Source: Labilibaculum filiforme
GTDB lineage: Bacteria; Bacteroidota; Bacteroidia; Bacteroidales; Marinifilaceae
Assembly (NCBI RefSeq): GCF_002843315.1
Contig: NZ_MVDD01000003.1
Location: 124,001 to 188,000 of the forward strand
Length of the DNA stretch: 64,000 nt
Direction of reading: 5' to 3'
The translations under genes and the position numbers were made by a program. Below the pieces are notes generated by a model that was not told where the DNA came from, made no database searches, and was given only the letters and a program-made list of their open reading frames with translations. Each line of letters starts with the position of its first letter. The first letter of the stretch is position 1. This document shows, piece after piece, positions 18,344 to 26,841 of this stretch.

Positions 18344-19963
18344 TTATTTATCCCAATATTCATCAACTATTTTCTTTATATGCGGAAATTTTTCATCCGT
18401 ATCGCCAATCTCTTCACGTTGCAGCTTCAACTTCTCCTTCATCATTTTTTTCACCTCTGCATAGTTTGGATCATCGTATACATTGTTCATTTCCTTAGGA
18501 TCTTTCGTCAAATCGTATAGTTCCCAAGCTGGAGGAGTATGCCTTGTAAAATCATTTCCCCAAGATGCTTTATTCCATTCTGCATCTGGATTATCGGTAT
18601 CTACCCAATATTTGCCATAAAAGAAAATCAACTTATAATCTTTAGTTCGAATACCAAAATGTGCAGGATTTGCATGACGATGAGCCATGTGCATCCAATA
18701 TCTGTAATAAGTAGCATCGCGCCAGTTTTCAGGTTCTTCCCCCGTTTCTAAAATAGATTTGAAACTTTTTCCTTGCATGTATTCTGGAGCTTTTCCTCCT
18801 GCCAGTTCAATTAAAGTAGGAGCAAAATCGGTATTATTAATAAGAGCATTCGTTCTCTGATCGGCCTTAATTTTCTCCGGACAATGAACAATAAATGGCA
18901 TTCTCATCGATTCTTCGTACATCCACCTCTTGTCAATGTAATCATGTTCACCCAACATAAATCCCTGATCACCAGTATAAACAATAATTGTATTCTCCCA
19001 CAATCCTTCTTTTTTTAAATAAGCAAACAAACGAGCCAAATTATCGTCAACACCTTTCACACAACGTAAATATCTTTTAATGTATTCCTGATAGGTTAAC
19101 TTGGTATATTCAGGATCTGGGATACTTTGATCGATTCCCATATGCATTCCCATATTTCTAAGGGTATCACGGTGAGAAACCGAAGATCCTATTATATGAA
19201 TTAATTCATCGTTATAACCTTTTGTTCCTACAGAACCATTGTTTTGGTTATCGTACAAACTAGCAGGTTCGGGAATAAAAGTATCCTCCAAATAGTCTTT
19301 ATACCTTGGAGCAAACTCAAACATATCATGAGGTGCTTTATAATGATGCATCAAAAAGAATGGCTTGGTCTTATCTCTGTTCTTTAAATAATCTAATGTA
19401 ATATCTGTAATCACATCGGTACTATAACCTTCTGTTTTTATTGTTTCTGTTTCCTTTGTTGCAGGGAACTCATATTTCATCCCTTTCTCGATAAATACCG
19501 GGTTAAAGTATTCTCCCTGTTCACCATGACCAACAAGTACTTTGTAGTAATCAAACGAGGATGGTTCATCATGTAAATGCCATTTCCCAATCATTGCAGT
19601 TTCATATCCCAACTTTTTTAGTTCTTGGGGTAAATATTGCTTATCTCCAATTTCACCTTCCAAATCGAGTACTCCATTTACATTGCTGTACTGACCTGAA
19701 ATAATACACGCTCTACTTGGAGTACAAATAGCATTCGTTACAAAGCAATTGTCAAAAATCATCCCTTCTTTAGCAAATTCATCAATTGTTGGTGTTGGGT
19801 TAAGAGATGCCAAACGACTACCATAAATACCAAATCCTTGTGTCGTATGATCATCGGACATGATATAAATAATATTAGGTTTTTGTTGTACTTCCGGTTG
19901 CTTACAAGAAGTAGAAATTAGACCTAAAACGGCCAAAGAAATTCCAATTAAACTTGTTTTCAT
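18344..19963 (-). CDS. S1-family sulfatase lipoprotein (CTPSRA)
   Basis: 539 aa with a lipoprotein signal (LGLISTSCKQ). C80 in ICTPSRACIISG is the residue expected to become formylglycine. Metal ligands are seen in MSDDHT near the N-terminus and in TGDQGFMLGEHD near residue 345; IGKWHLHDEPSSFDYY carries the conserved Lys/His. The C-terminal subdomain includes LYDLTKDPKEMNNV. Overall it resembles N-acetylglucosamine-6-sulfatase-like S1 groups such as S1_11, which in porphyran loci includes L-galactose-6-sulfate sulfatases; subfamily assignment is by eye only. A C6 tract with an adjacent palindrome lies upstream. It heads the leftward cluster with SGNH and GH29 genes. Confidence 0.92.
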   Translation of the reverse strand: MKTSLIGISLAVLGLISTSCKQPEVQQKPNIIYIMSDDHTTQGFGIYGSRLASLNPTPTIDEFAKEGMIFDNCFVTNAICTPSRACIISGQYSNVNGVLDLEGEIGDKQYLPQELKKLGYETAMIGKWHLHDEPSSFDYYKVLVGHGEQGEYFNPVFIEKGMKYEFPATKETETIKTEGYSTDVITDITLDYLKNRDKTKPFFLMHHYKAPHDMFEFAPRYKDYLEDTFIPEPASLYDNQNNGSVGTKGYNDELIHIIGSSVSHRDTLRNMGMHMGIDQSIPDPEYTKLTYQEYIKRYLRCVKGVDDNLARLFAYLKKEGLWENTIIVYTGDQGFMLGEHDYIDKRWMYEESMRMPFIVHCPEKIKADQRTNALINNTDFAPTLIELAGGKAPEYMQGKSFKSILETGEEPENWRDATYYRYWMHMAHRHANPAHFGIRTKDYKLIFFYGKYWVDTDNPDAEWNKASWGNDFTRHTPPAWELYDLTKDPKEMNNVYDDPNYAEVKKMMKEKLKLQREEIGDTDEKFPHIKKIVDEYWDK

Positions 19964-20118
19964 TGCTTATTTTACTTTTCTGTTATCTGAAATAGCAATA
20001 GAATGTATTTCATTCTATCCGATCTGATTGATAAATTTGATTTAAATTTAACAGATTTACCAATCACTAAAATTAAGCTATATAGAATAAAAATATGCGG
20101 TAAAAACGCATAAGAAAA

Positions 20119-20138
20119 GGGGGGTGAAATCGATTTCA
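20119..20138 (-). promoter_or_regulatory. C6 tract joined to 14-bp palindrome
   Basis: On the minus strand TGAAATCGATTTCA is followed at once by CCCCCC. The palindrome is perfect and suits a dimeric regulator. It lies 155 bases upstream of the sulfatase ATG at 19963. Confidence 0.4.
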
Positions 20139-20350
20139 AGTCACAATTAAACCATATATCAAGCTAAACTTAATTGGAAAAGTAATTATTTCCACAAAAA
20201 ATAAGGCTTACTAAAACCTCAGTAATAAAGCAAAAAGCAACTATTATACTAGAGTCTGCCAATACGATGAAAACGAAAAAATTGCATAACTACCCCCAAG
20301 ATCAAGCTAAAATACAAAAATGTATAGTTTCCTGTAAAGTTAAATTCAGA

Positions 20351-20356
20351 CCCCCC
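20351..20356 (+). promoter_or_regulatory. C6 tract upstream of sulfatase trio
   Basis: AGACCCCCCTTATTTTG lies 120 bases before the ATG at 20477. Member of the recurring C-tract set. Confidence 0.4.
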
Positions 20357-20476
20357 TTATTTTGAACCAAAACATCCCCAAACTTCCTTCTGGTTAATTG
20401 TATTTTTGTATACAATTGATTCATTCAACTTGTTAAATAAATTTCATTTACCCAAAATTGAAAAAATATTATTGAT

Positions 20477-21880
20477 ATGAAAAAAACTGCATTTGCTATT
20501 TTATTCGCCCTCCTATCCTTCTCTGGTATTTCGCAAAAAAATGAAAAACCAAACGTCATCATTATTTTATCAGACGATCAAGGATTTGGTGATGTAGGAT
20601 TTAATGGTTGCACCGATATTCCAACGCCTAATTTAGATCAATTGGCCAATAGCGGAGTAATTTTCACACAAGGATATGCTTCTCATCCCTATTGCAGTCC
20701 AAGTAGAGCTGGATTACTTACCGGACGTTATCAGCAGCGATTCGGACATGAAAATAATTTACCTTATACCGAGGCAAAAGTTGACGATGGACTTCCATTA
20801 AGTGAACTAATGCTTTCGGAATTGTTACAAAAAAATGATTACCAAACTTGTGCTATCGGCAAATGGCATTTGGGAGATTCGATTCAATTTTGGCCAAATA
20901 ACAGAGGTTTTGACGATTGGTTTGGTTTTTGGGGTGGTGGCATGAACTACTGGGGAGATACTGGAAATCAACCTGCTACTGCAGGCGTTCTTCGCGATGG
21001 AAAGGTGGTTCCATCTTCGGAATTAACTTATTTAACCGATGATTTCACAAATGCAGCAATCGATTATATTGACGAATACAATAAAACAGAGAAACCTTTC
21101 TTTATGTATCTGGCTTATAACGCTCCTCATGCTCCTGTTCAAGCAACTAAGCAATACACCGATAAGGTAAAACATATTGAAGATGGAAAGCGCGCGGCTT
21201 ATGCGGCAATGGTTGTTGGTATGGATGCAGGAATTGGTAAAGTAATTGATAAACTGAAGGAAACTGGTGAATACGACAATACCTTAATTTTCTTTTATAG
21301 TGACAATGGCGGACATCTTGGTGGTGCAAGCAGTGCACCCTATCGTGGACACAAAGGAATGTTATTCGAAGGAGGAATTCATATTCCCTTCCTTGTTTCA
21401 TGGCCAAATAAAATTAAAGACAAACAAAAATATAATGAAACCATCTCCGCTTTAGATATTTATCCAACCATTCTTGAAGCCACAGGGATTAAGCATCCTA
21501 ATTCAGAAAAATTAGATGGTGTGAATCTTTTTCCTTACTTAAAAGGCGAAAATAAAAATGCACCGCATGATGTTTTATTCTGGAGATATTCTGATGGTGC
21601 TGGATATGCAGTTCGTAAGGGAAAATATAAAATGGTACTATCTGGATATAAGAAAGAATTCTTTTTATTCGATATTGATAATGACCCATATGAGCACACA
21701 AATTTAAGTGCCGAACTACCAGCAAAACTAGCTGAATTAAAAGGTTTATATGCAGAATGGAACAAAGAAACCGTACCTGCTTTGTGGCAAGATCCACATG
21801 CTCAAAACCTATCCAAAGAGGAACAAAACAGACAAAACTTTATTGATGCTGCTACAAGAGGAGAAATGAAAAAGAAATAA
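20477..21880 (+). CDS. S1-family sulfatase (CSPSRA)
   Basis: 467 aa with a signal peptide ending near residue 19 (FSGISQ). The modified Cys is C73 in PYCSPSRAGLLTGR. LSDDQGFGD and YSDNGGHLGG supply metal ligands; IGKWHLGD and HAPVQA are conserved active-site blocks. A glycine-rich patch FWGGGMNYWGD (about residue 155) is a feature of some substrate-binding loops. The protein resembles exo-acting sulfatases such as S1_16 or S1_19, the latter including iota-carrageenan-active enzymes; this needs a proper subfamily search. First gene of a run of three sulfatase genes; 79 bases separate it from the next start. It ends in a lysine-rich tail. Confidence 0.92.
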   Translation: MKKTAFAILFALLSFSGISQKNEKPNVIIILSDDQGFGDVGFNGCTDIPTPNLDQLANSGVIFTQGYASHPYCSPSRAGLLTGRYQQRFGHENNLPYTEAKVDDGLPLSELMLSELLQKNDYQTCAIGKWHLGDSIQFWPNNRGFDDWFGFWGGGMNYWGDTGNQPATAGVLRDGKVVPSSELTYLTDDFTNAAIDYIDEYNKTEKPFFMYLAYNAPHAPVQATKQYTDKVKHIEDGKRAAYAAMVVGMDAGIGKVIDKLKETGEYDNTLIFFYSDNGGHLGGASSAPYRGHKGMLFEGGIHIPFLVSWPNKIKDKQKYNETISALDIYPTILEATGIKHPNSEKLDGVNLFPYLKGENKNAPHDVLFWRYSDGAGYAVRKGKYKMVLSGYKKEFFLFDIDNDPYEHTNLSAELPAKLAELKGLYAEWNKETVPALWQDPHAQNLSKEEQNRQNFIDAATRGEMKKK

Positions 21881-21959
21881 CAGCAGCTTTAATTTGCTTA
21901 CAATACCTTTTATAAACGAACTGCCTGCAGTTTCAATTACTATACTAAAACTTAATTTT

Positions 21960-23480
21960 ATGAAAAAAATACTACTTACAGTTAATTTGCTGTTTGTTTC
22001 GTTTTTTCTTTTTGCAACGAACCCTCCAAATGTAATTGTTGTACTGGCCGATGATTTGGGACTTGGTGATATTTCACATTACCGACGCATGCATTCAGAC
22101 AATATTATTCTTGAAACCCCGAATATTGATCATCTTGCTAAAGAAGGTGTCGTATTTACCAATGCACACGCTCCTGCTGCACTTTGTGCTCCATCAAGAT
22201 ATGCTATTATGACCGGAAACAGTTGCTACCGTAGTCCGAAACCATGGGGAGTTTGGGGAGCTTATGAAGAATCGCCCATAAAAACCGATCAGTTGACCTT
22301 AGGAAAACTAATGAAACAAGCAGGATACCAAACTGCCTTTTTTGGGAAATGGCATTTAGGCGGTGATTACCTTCGCAAAGAGGACAAAAACACCATTTAT
22401 AGAGGTCCTCGTTATAAACCGGAAGTAGATGTTGACATTACTAAAATTGCAGGAAATGGTCCCAAACAGCAAGGTTTCGATTATAGCCTATGCTTACCAG
22501 CTGGAATTCAAAATGTTCCTTACGCTGTTTATGAAAATGAGAATTGGATGCCTTTAAAGGATGACTCGAAAATCACCTATATCTCGCAAGAAAACATGAG
22601 CAAAATAGATGTTAAATTAGATAAGTCGGAAGGATTAGGAGATTCCAACTGGGATCCTCATAACATGGGACCTCTTTTAGCAGATAAAGCCGTTCATTTC
22701 ATTAACGAACATTCGAATAAAAAAACTCCCTTCTTTATGTACTATTGCTCTCAGGCAGTGCATTTACCACACGCACCATCTGAGGAACTAAATGGCATTA
22801 AAATAGCAGGTACCACTCCATCGAAACACATGGATATGATTAAAGAATTAGACGTGCAAATGGGAATGTTGGTAAGTGCATTAAAAGCACAAGGCGTATA
22901 CGACAATACCATTTTTATATTTACATCGGATAATGGCGGGTTGTTGGGAGATAAAAAAACCTTAGCTTCCGGGCATAGTCCTAGTGACATTTATCGTGGC
23001 GGAAAAAATACTCCTTTTGAAGGCGGACACCGTGTCCCTTTTATTACTGTTTGGCCAAATAAAATTAAAAGTTATAAAGTCTCCAACGAACCAATTTTAG
23101 GACTAGATATTTTGGCGACCCTTGCCTCGGTAACAGGACAAAAAATTACCACAGGTCAAGCAATGGATTCGTACAACCTTCTTCCTATTCTGGAAAATAA
23201 AGAAAAAGCAAGTTCTCATTCCTTTTTAATGGTACAAGGAGGAACAGGAAAAGAGGTGGTTTTAATTGAGGATGCTTGGAAATTGATTATACAAATCAGT
23301 AAAAAAGACAAAACCGATCAAATAAGAACTCCTATTGCGTTGTATAATATCAACGATAATCCGACAGAGAACGAAGAAAAAAATCTGATCCATTCTAAAA
23401 ATCAGCAAAAGCGCATTAAAGCAATGTTCGAAAAATACAATACAATAAGAGAAAATGGTGATGCTACTGGTAACATTTAA
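21960..23480 (+). CDS. S1-family sulfatase (CAPSRY)
   Basis: The start at 21960 is preferred because MKKILLTVNLLFVSFFLFAT is a good signal peptide; an in-frame ATG at 21894 would add 22 residues in front of it. From 21960 the protein has 506 aa. C76 in LCAPSRYAIMTG is the formylglycine site. LADDLGLGD and TSDNGGLLGD are metal-binding segments; FFGKWHLGGD and HLPHAP complete the active site. The sequence CYRSPKPWGVWGAYEESPI after the Cys resembles S1_15-type enzymes (by eye). The next sulfatase gene starts 17 bases downstream, so the two are very likely co-transcribed. Confidence 0.9.
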   Translation: MKKILLTVNLLFVSFFLFATNPPNVIVVLADDLGLGDISHYRRMHSDNIILETPNIDHLAKEGVVFTNAHAPAALCAPSRYAIMTGNSCYRSPKPWGVWGAYEESPIKTDQLTLGKLMKQAGYQTAFFGKWHLGGDYLRKEDKNTIYRGPRYKPEVDVDITKIAGNGPKQQGFDYSLCLPAGIQNVPYAVYENENWMPLKDDSKITYISQENMSKIDVKLDKSEGLGDSNWDPHNMGPLLADKAVHFINEHSNKKTPFFMYYCSQAVHLPHAPSEELNGIKIAGTTPSKHMDMIKELDVQMGMLVSALKAQGVYDNTIFIFTSDNGGLLGDKKTLASGHSPSDIYRGGKNTPFEGGHRVPFITVWPNKIKSYKVSNEPILGLDILATLASVTGQKITTGQAMDSYNLLPILENKEKASSHSFLMVQGGTGKEVVLIEDAWKLIIQISKKDKTDQIRTPIALYNINDNPTENEEKNLIHSKNQQKRIKAMFEKYNTIRENGDATGNI

Positions 23481-23497
23481 TAAGTAAAAACAATACT

Positions 23498-25357
23498 ATG
23501 AACTTTCGAATTATTATAATTGGTCTCCTTACAATCGTTTCGCTTCAGAGCTCTTGCAGTATGGAAAAACCAACAGTACCTCCAAATATTGTTTGGATTA
23601 CATCGGAGGACAACTCTAAACATTATATGAGTTTGTTTGACGAAAATGGAGTGGAAACTCCTAATATTGAAAAACTTGCAGATAACGGAGTGATTTTTAA
23701 TCGTGCCTTTTCGAATGCTGCCGTGTGCAGTGCTGCCCGTTCTACACTTATTGCTAGTTGTTACGGACCTAGATTGGCTTCTCACTACCATCGGAAAATG
23801 GAATGTATTCAATTGCAGGATTCAATGGAAATGTTCCCTTCTTATCTGCGAAAAGCTGGTTATTATACAACAAATAATGCCAAAGAAGATTACAATATCA
23901 TTAAAGCAGATAATGTTTGGGACAACTCTTCGAATAAGGCCAGCTGGAGAAATAGAAAAGAAGGTCAGCCATTTTTTCATGTTCAAAATTTAAATACAAC
24001 TCATGAGGGATGTTTACACTTCACGGAAGATGAATATCCTACACACAAAACAAAATTCAATCCCGATTCATGCTTTGTACAACCAAATCATCCTCAAACA
24101 GATCTATTTAAATACACCAATGCATTCTATCGTGATAGAATCGTGCAAATGGATGAAGAAGTTGGCGATATCATCAATGAATTGAAGAAAGATAGCCTTC
24201 TTGACAATACATTTATCTTTTACTACGGTGATCATGGTGGAATTTTACCAGGAAGTAAAGGTTATTTATACGAAACAGGATTGCAAGTTCCTCTAGTTGT
24301 ATATATTCCTAAAAATTACAGACACTTAATCGATTTAGAAAATGGAAGTATGACTAACGGTTTTGTAAGCTTTGTTGATTTTGGAGCCACAGTACTGAAC
24401 CTTGCTGGTATAGAAGTTCCAAAAAACATGGATGGAAAACCATTCTTAGGTAAAGGCGTGAGCAAAAAACAATTGGAAGACAGGGATGAAACCTACTCTT
24501 ATGCAGATCGATTTGATGAAAAATACGACATGGTAAGAGCGGTTCGAAAAGGCAAATTCAAATACATTAGAAATTACCAGCCTTTTAATTTCGACGCTTT
24601 GATGAATAACTACAGATACAAACAATTGGCGTATCAGGAATGGCGAAATTTGTATGACGCAGGACAACTAAACGATGTGCAAGCTGCCTTTTTTAAACCA
24701 AAACAAGCAGAAGCTTTATACGACGTTGAAGTTGATCCTTTTGAAACAAATAATTTGGCTCTGCATCCTGAATTTGCAACTAAACTTGCAGAAATGAGAA
24801 CCAAATTGGAGACTTGGGAAATGAGTATGCCTGACCTATCGTTTTATCCAGAGTTTTACTTACTAAAAAATGCAATTAAGGATCCTGCAAGTTTTGGACA
24901 AGCACATAAAAACGAACTAAGCAGATACTTTCATATCGCTAACTTATCCCTTGCCGATTTTGCTTCCGTTAAAAGCGAAATAGAATCGTATCTTAAATCA
25001 ACCGATCCTTGGGATAGATACTGGGCATTAATTGTTTGCAGTAGTTTTGGAGAGGCTGATTCTGAATTAATTTCCTTCGCTAAAGAAATCTCTAAAACTG
25101 ATTCGGAACTAATTAATAAAGTACGTGCAGCAGAATTTCTTGGCTTAATAAAAGCCGAAAATCCAGTACAAGCAATTTCAAACGCACTTTATAAATCGAC
25201 AGATGGCGCTGAGGCCTTACTTATTTTGAACACCATTGTGATGCTTCAAGATGGAGATCAGAAATATTCTTTTGACCTGAAGGTTAATAAGATTCAAAAA
25301 GAGGTATTGGAAAATAAACTCGTTGAACAACGATTAATTTATATGCAGCTTTTATAA
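23498..25357 (+). CDS. S1-family sulfatase with variant CSAAR motif and helical C-terminal extension
   Basis: 619 aa with a lipoprotein-like signal (IVSLQSSCSME). C77 in AVCSAARSTLIAS fits the looser C-x-[A/P]-x-R rule, a form frequent in heparan-N-sulfatase-like S1_8 proteins. ITSEDNSKHY and YGDHGGILPG contribute metal ligands. The sulfatase core ends near residue 445. Residues about 470-619 are helical with repeated hydrophobic spacing (RYWALIVCSSFGEADSEL, KVRAAEFLGLIKAENP), resembling HEAT-type repeats, so the chain is longer than the usual 450-520 aa. Last gene of the sulfatase trio; a terminator follows at 25394. Confidence 0.9.
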   Translation: MNFRIIIIGLLTIVSLQSSCSMEKPTVPPNIVWITSEDNSKHYMSLFDENGVETPNIEKLADNGVIFNRAFSNAAVCSAARSTLIASCYGPRLASHYHRKMECIQLQDSMEMFPSYLRKAGYYTTNNAKEDYNIIKADNVWDNSSNKASWRNRKEGQPFFHVQNLNTTHEGCLHFTEDEYPTHKTKFNPDSCFVQPNHPQTDLFKYTNAFYRDRIVQMDEEVGDIINELKKDSLLDNTFIFYYGDHGGILPGSKGYLYETGLQVPLVVYIPKNYRHLIDLENGSMTNGFVSFVDFGATVLNLAGIEVPKNMDGKPFLGKGVSKKQLEDRDETYSYADRFDEKYDMVRAVRKGKFKYIRNYQPFNFDALMNNYRYKQLAYQEWRNLYDAGQLNDVQAAFFKPKQAEALYDVEVDPFETNNLALHPEFATKLAEMRTKLETWEMSMPDLSFYPEFYLLKNAIKDPASFGQAHKNELSRYFHIANLSLADFASVKSEIESYLKSTDPWDRYWALIVCSSFGEADSELISFAKEISKTDSELINKVRAAEFLGLIKAENPVQAISNALYKSTDGAEALLILNTIVMLQDGDQKYSFDLKVNKIQKEVLENKLVEQRLIYMQLL

Positions 25358-25393
25358 GTTTCCGTACAAAGGAAAAATATAACAATTTACTTG

Positions 25394-25436
25394 AAATGAG
25401 TCTTAGAACCATAATGGTTTTTAAGGCTCATTTTTT
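25394..25436 (+). terminator. Intrinsic terminator after sulfatase trio
   Basis: AAATGAG-T-CTTA (25394-25405) pairs with TAAG-G-CTCATTT (25422-25433), with further pairing AACC/GGTT inside; a T-run follows on the plus strand. Confidence 0.75.
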
Positions 25437-25443
25437 ATTGATA

Positions 25444-26664
25444 TCAGAAGTCATTCTCAAAAATGCAATCATTATTCTCCGATTTCAAATGGATGTAATC
25501 TACAGATCCACTTCCATGAAAAATTACTGAAGTACCAACAATCTTACCAATCGATTTTGTATAGTTTCCTGAAAATATAACCTTATCGTTACTTTTCACA
25601 ATCACATTTCGATCCTTATTAATAATCTCGGCATCAACCCAATGGTTGTGATCAACTACAAAATTAGTCAAATCGGAATTATTACCATTCACTAACTTTT
25701 CTCCCAATTGGTAATAACTAAACCGACTACATCCTTCCCCAACAAACTTAAATTGAATGCTTCCTTCGCTTCCCTCCAGAATTAGGCTGGTAGAATAGCA
25801 ACGAACTGCTGGCCAATAGGAACTATTTTTAAAACGAGTTTTATATCTGAAAGAATCACCCGAGAATTCTGTTTTAGCAAAACAATCGATACGAACCACA
25901 ACTATTTCGCTCGTATCAATACCAAGAGATCCGATGCTTTTCGATGAAGCATGAAAAACGCCATCACAAACATTTTTATTTATGGGTACCGGATAGTATC
26001 GATCAATTAAATCGGGTTTAAAATAATGTGCAAATATTTGCCAATCATGAGTCGGAATAAAAACAGCTACCGTATCCGAAACTACTGTATTTTCCACTTG
26101 AAGAAATGCTTGAAAATTTCCAGGATATTCATAAAAATGCGCATGTTTTTGTTCTTTTTTTATGGGAAGCTTTTTGGTTCCATCCCCAAAATTCAAGAAA
26201 ATATTCTCTTTTGCTGTAGGAATTGTAAACTCAAAAAATGCTGTGCCCGGGCACCTTCCCTCCTGTTTTACCAACGCCAGTGTACATTTCTGAATCAATT
26301 CTGATTTATCGGAAGTCGTATTCGAAGCAATAAACCAAATCGCGCAGGCAATTGCAACAAGACCTATTGAAAATACCAAAACCAATTTATAGCTATTGAC
26401 TATTGATTTTTGTTTTTCCTGAACATCAGCATATCCCGATAAAGCTTCCAGTGTACTATTTTGTGGTGCATAATCATCTGCTGTTTTTACCTTTCCAAAA
26501 AAGCGTTTTAAGGTCGCTACACTTATTAAAATTTTCGTTTCCTGATGAATTACAAAACTCAAATCCTCATAATCCCTATTTTTCCAGAATTGACTTTTCC
26601 CTTTAGCGAACTTCCGTTCGACAACACGTTTCAGTTTTTTATATGAATGCTTCTGATTATACAA
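25444..26664 (-). CDS. Membrane-anchored HTH-like regulator with PKD and lectin-like periplasmic part
   Basis: 406 aa, no signal peptide. Residues 1-80 are basic and helical; ISVATLKRFFGKVKTADDY looks like a helix-turn-helix recognition segment. A transmembrane helix follows at about 93-113 (LVFSIGLVAIACAIWF). The outer part has a PKD-like domain (about 130-205; FLNFGDGTKK and YEYPGNFQ) and a beta-sandwich region (about 225-400) resembling LamG/DUF1080 sugar-binding folds (VVVRIDCFAKTEF, VIFHGSGSVDYIHLK). The order suggests a one-component sensor with cytoplasmic DNA binding and periplasmic glycan binding. Not a family I can name. It lies head-to-head with the FAD/GH117 operon (177 bases between starts). 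Confidence 0.65.
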   Translation of the reverse strand: MYNQKHSYKKLKRVVERKFAKGKSQFWKNRDYEDLSFVIHQETKILISVATLKRFFGKVKTADDYAPQNSTLEALSGYADVQEKQKSIVNSYKLVLVFSIGLVAIACAIWFIASNTTSDKSELIQKCTLALVKQEGRCPGTAFFEFTIPTAKENIFLNFGDGTKKLPIKKEQKHAHFYEYPGNFQAFLQVENTVVSDTVAVFIPTHDWQIFAHYFKPDLIDRYYPVPINKNVCDGVFHASSKSIGSLGIDTSEIVVVRIDCFAKTEFSGDSFRYKTRFKNSSYWPAVRCYSTSLILEGSEGSIQFKFVGEGCSRFSYYQLGEKLVNGNNSDLTNFVVDHNHWVDAEIINKDRNVIVKSNDKVIFSGNYTKSIGKIVGTSVIFHGSGSVDYIHLKSENNDCIFENDF

Positions 26665-26841
26665 TAAAAGACAGATTAATTGAAATAAAATACAAGCTGA
26701 TTATCAGTACGATAACTTGTTCATTCTTTTGATTTACCATTGAACACGCTAAGATCGAAATAATTTGTCACTATTCAATAAGTTTAAACTTAGAAGAGAT
26801 TCAAATAAACAAAATAATCCCAAATCATAAAAACTTAACCA
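26665..26841. promoter_or_regulatory. Divergent promoter region, regulator/FAD operon
   Basis: 177 AT-rich bases between the starts of the membrane regulator-like gene and the GH117 operon. No C-tract is present, unlike other units, which would fit separate control by the neighbouring regulator. Confidence 0.35.

Larger units (their letters stand above)
19964..20476. promoter_or_regulatory. Divergent promoter region between two sulfatase genes
   Basis: 513 bases without a gene. It holds a C6 tract for each direction (20119-20124 on the minus strand, 20351-20356 on the plus strand), a C5 tract (20293-20297), CCCC at 20376-20379, a perfect 14-bp palindrome at 20125-20138, and a small hairpin TATGCG/CGCATA (20094-20112). 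Both flanking genes read outward. The region looks like a shared control region. Confidence 0.5.

Noticed and set aside
21894-21959. Upstream extension of the second sulfatase
   Set aside because: The 22 extra residues precede a perfect signal peptide that starts at the ATG at 21960.
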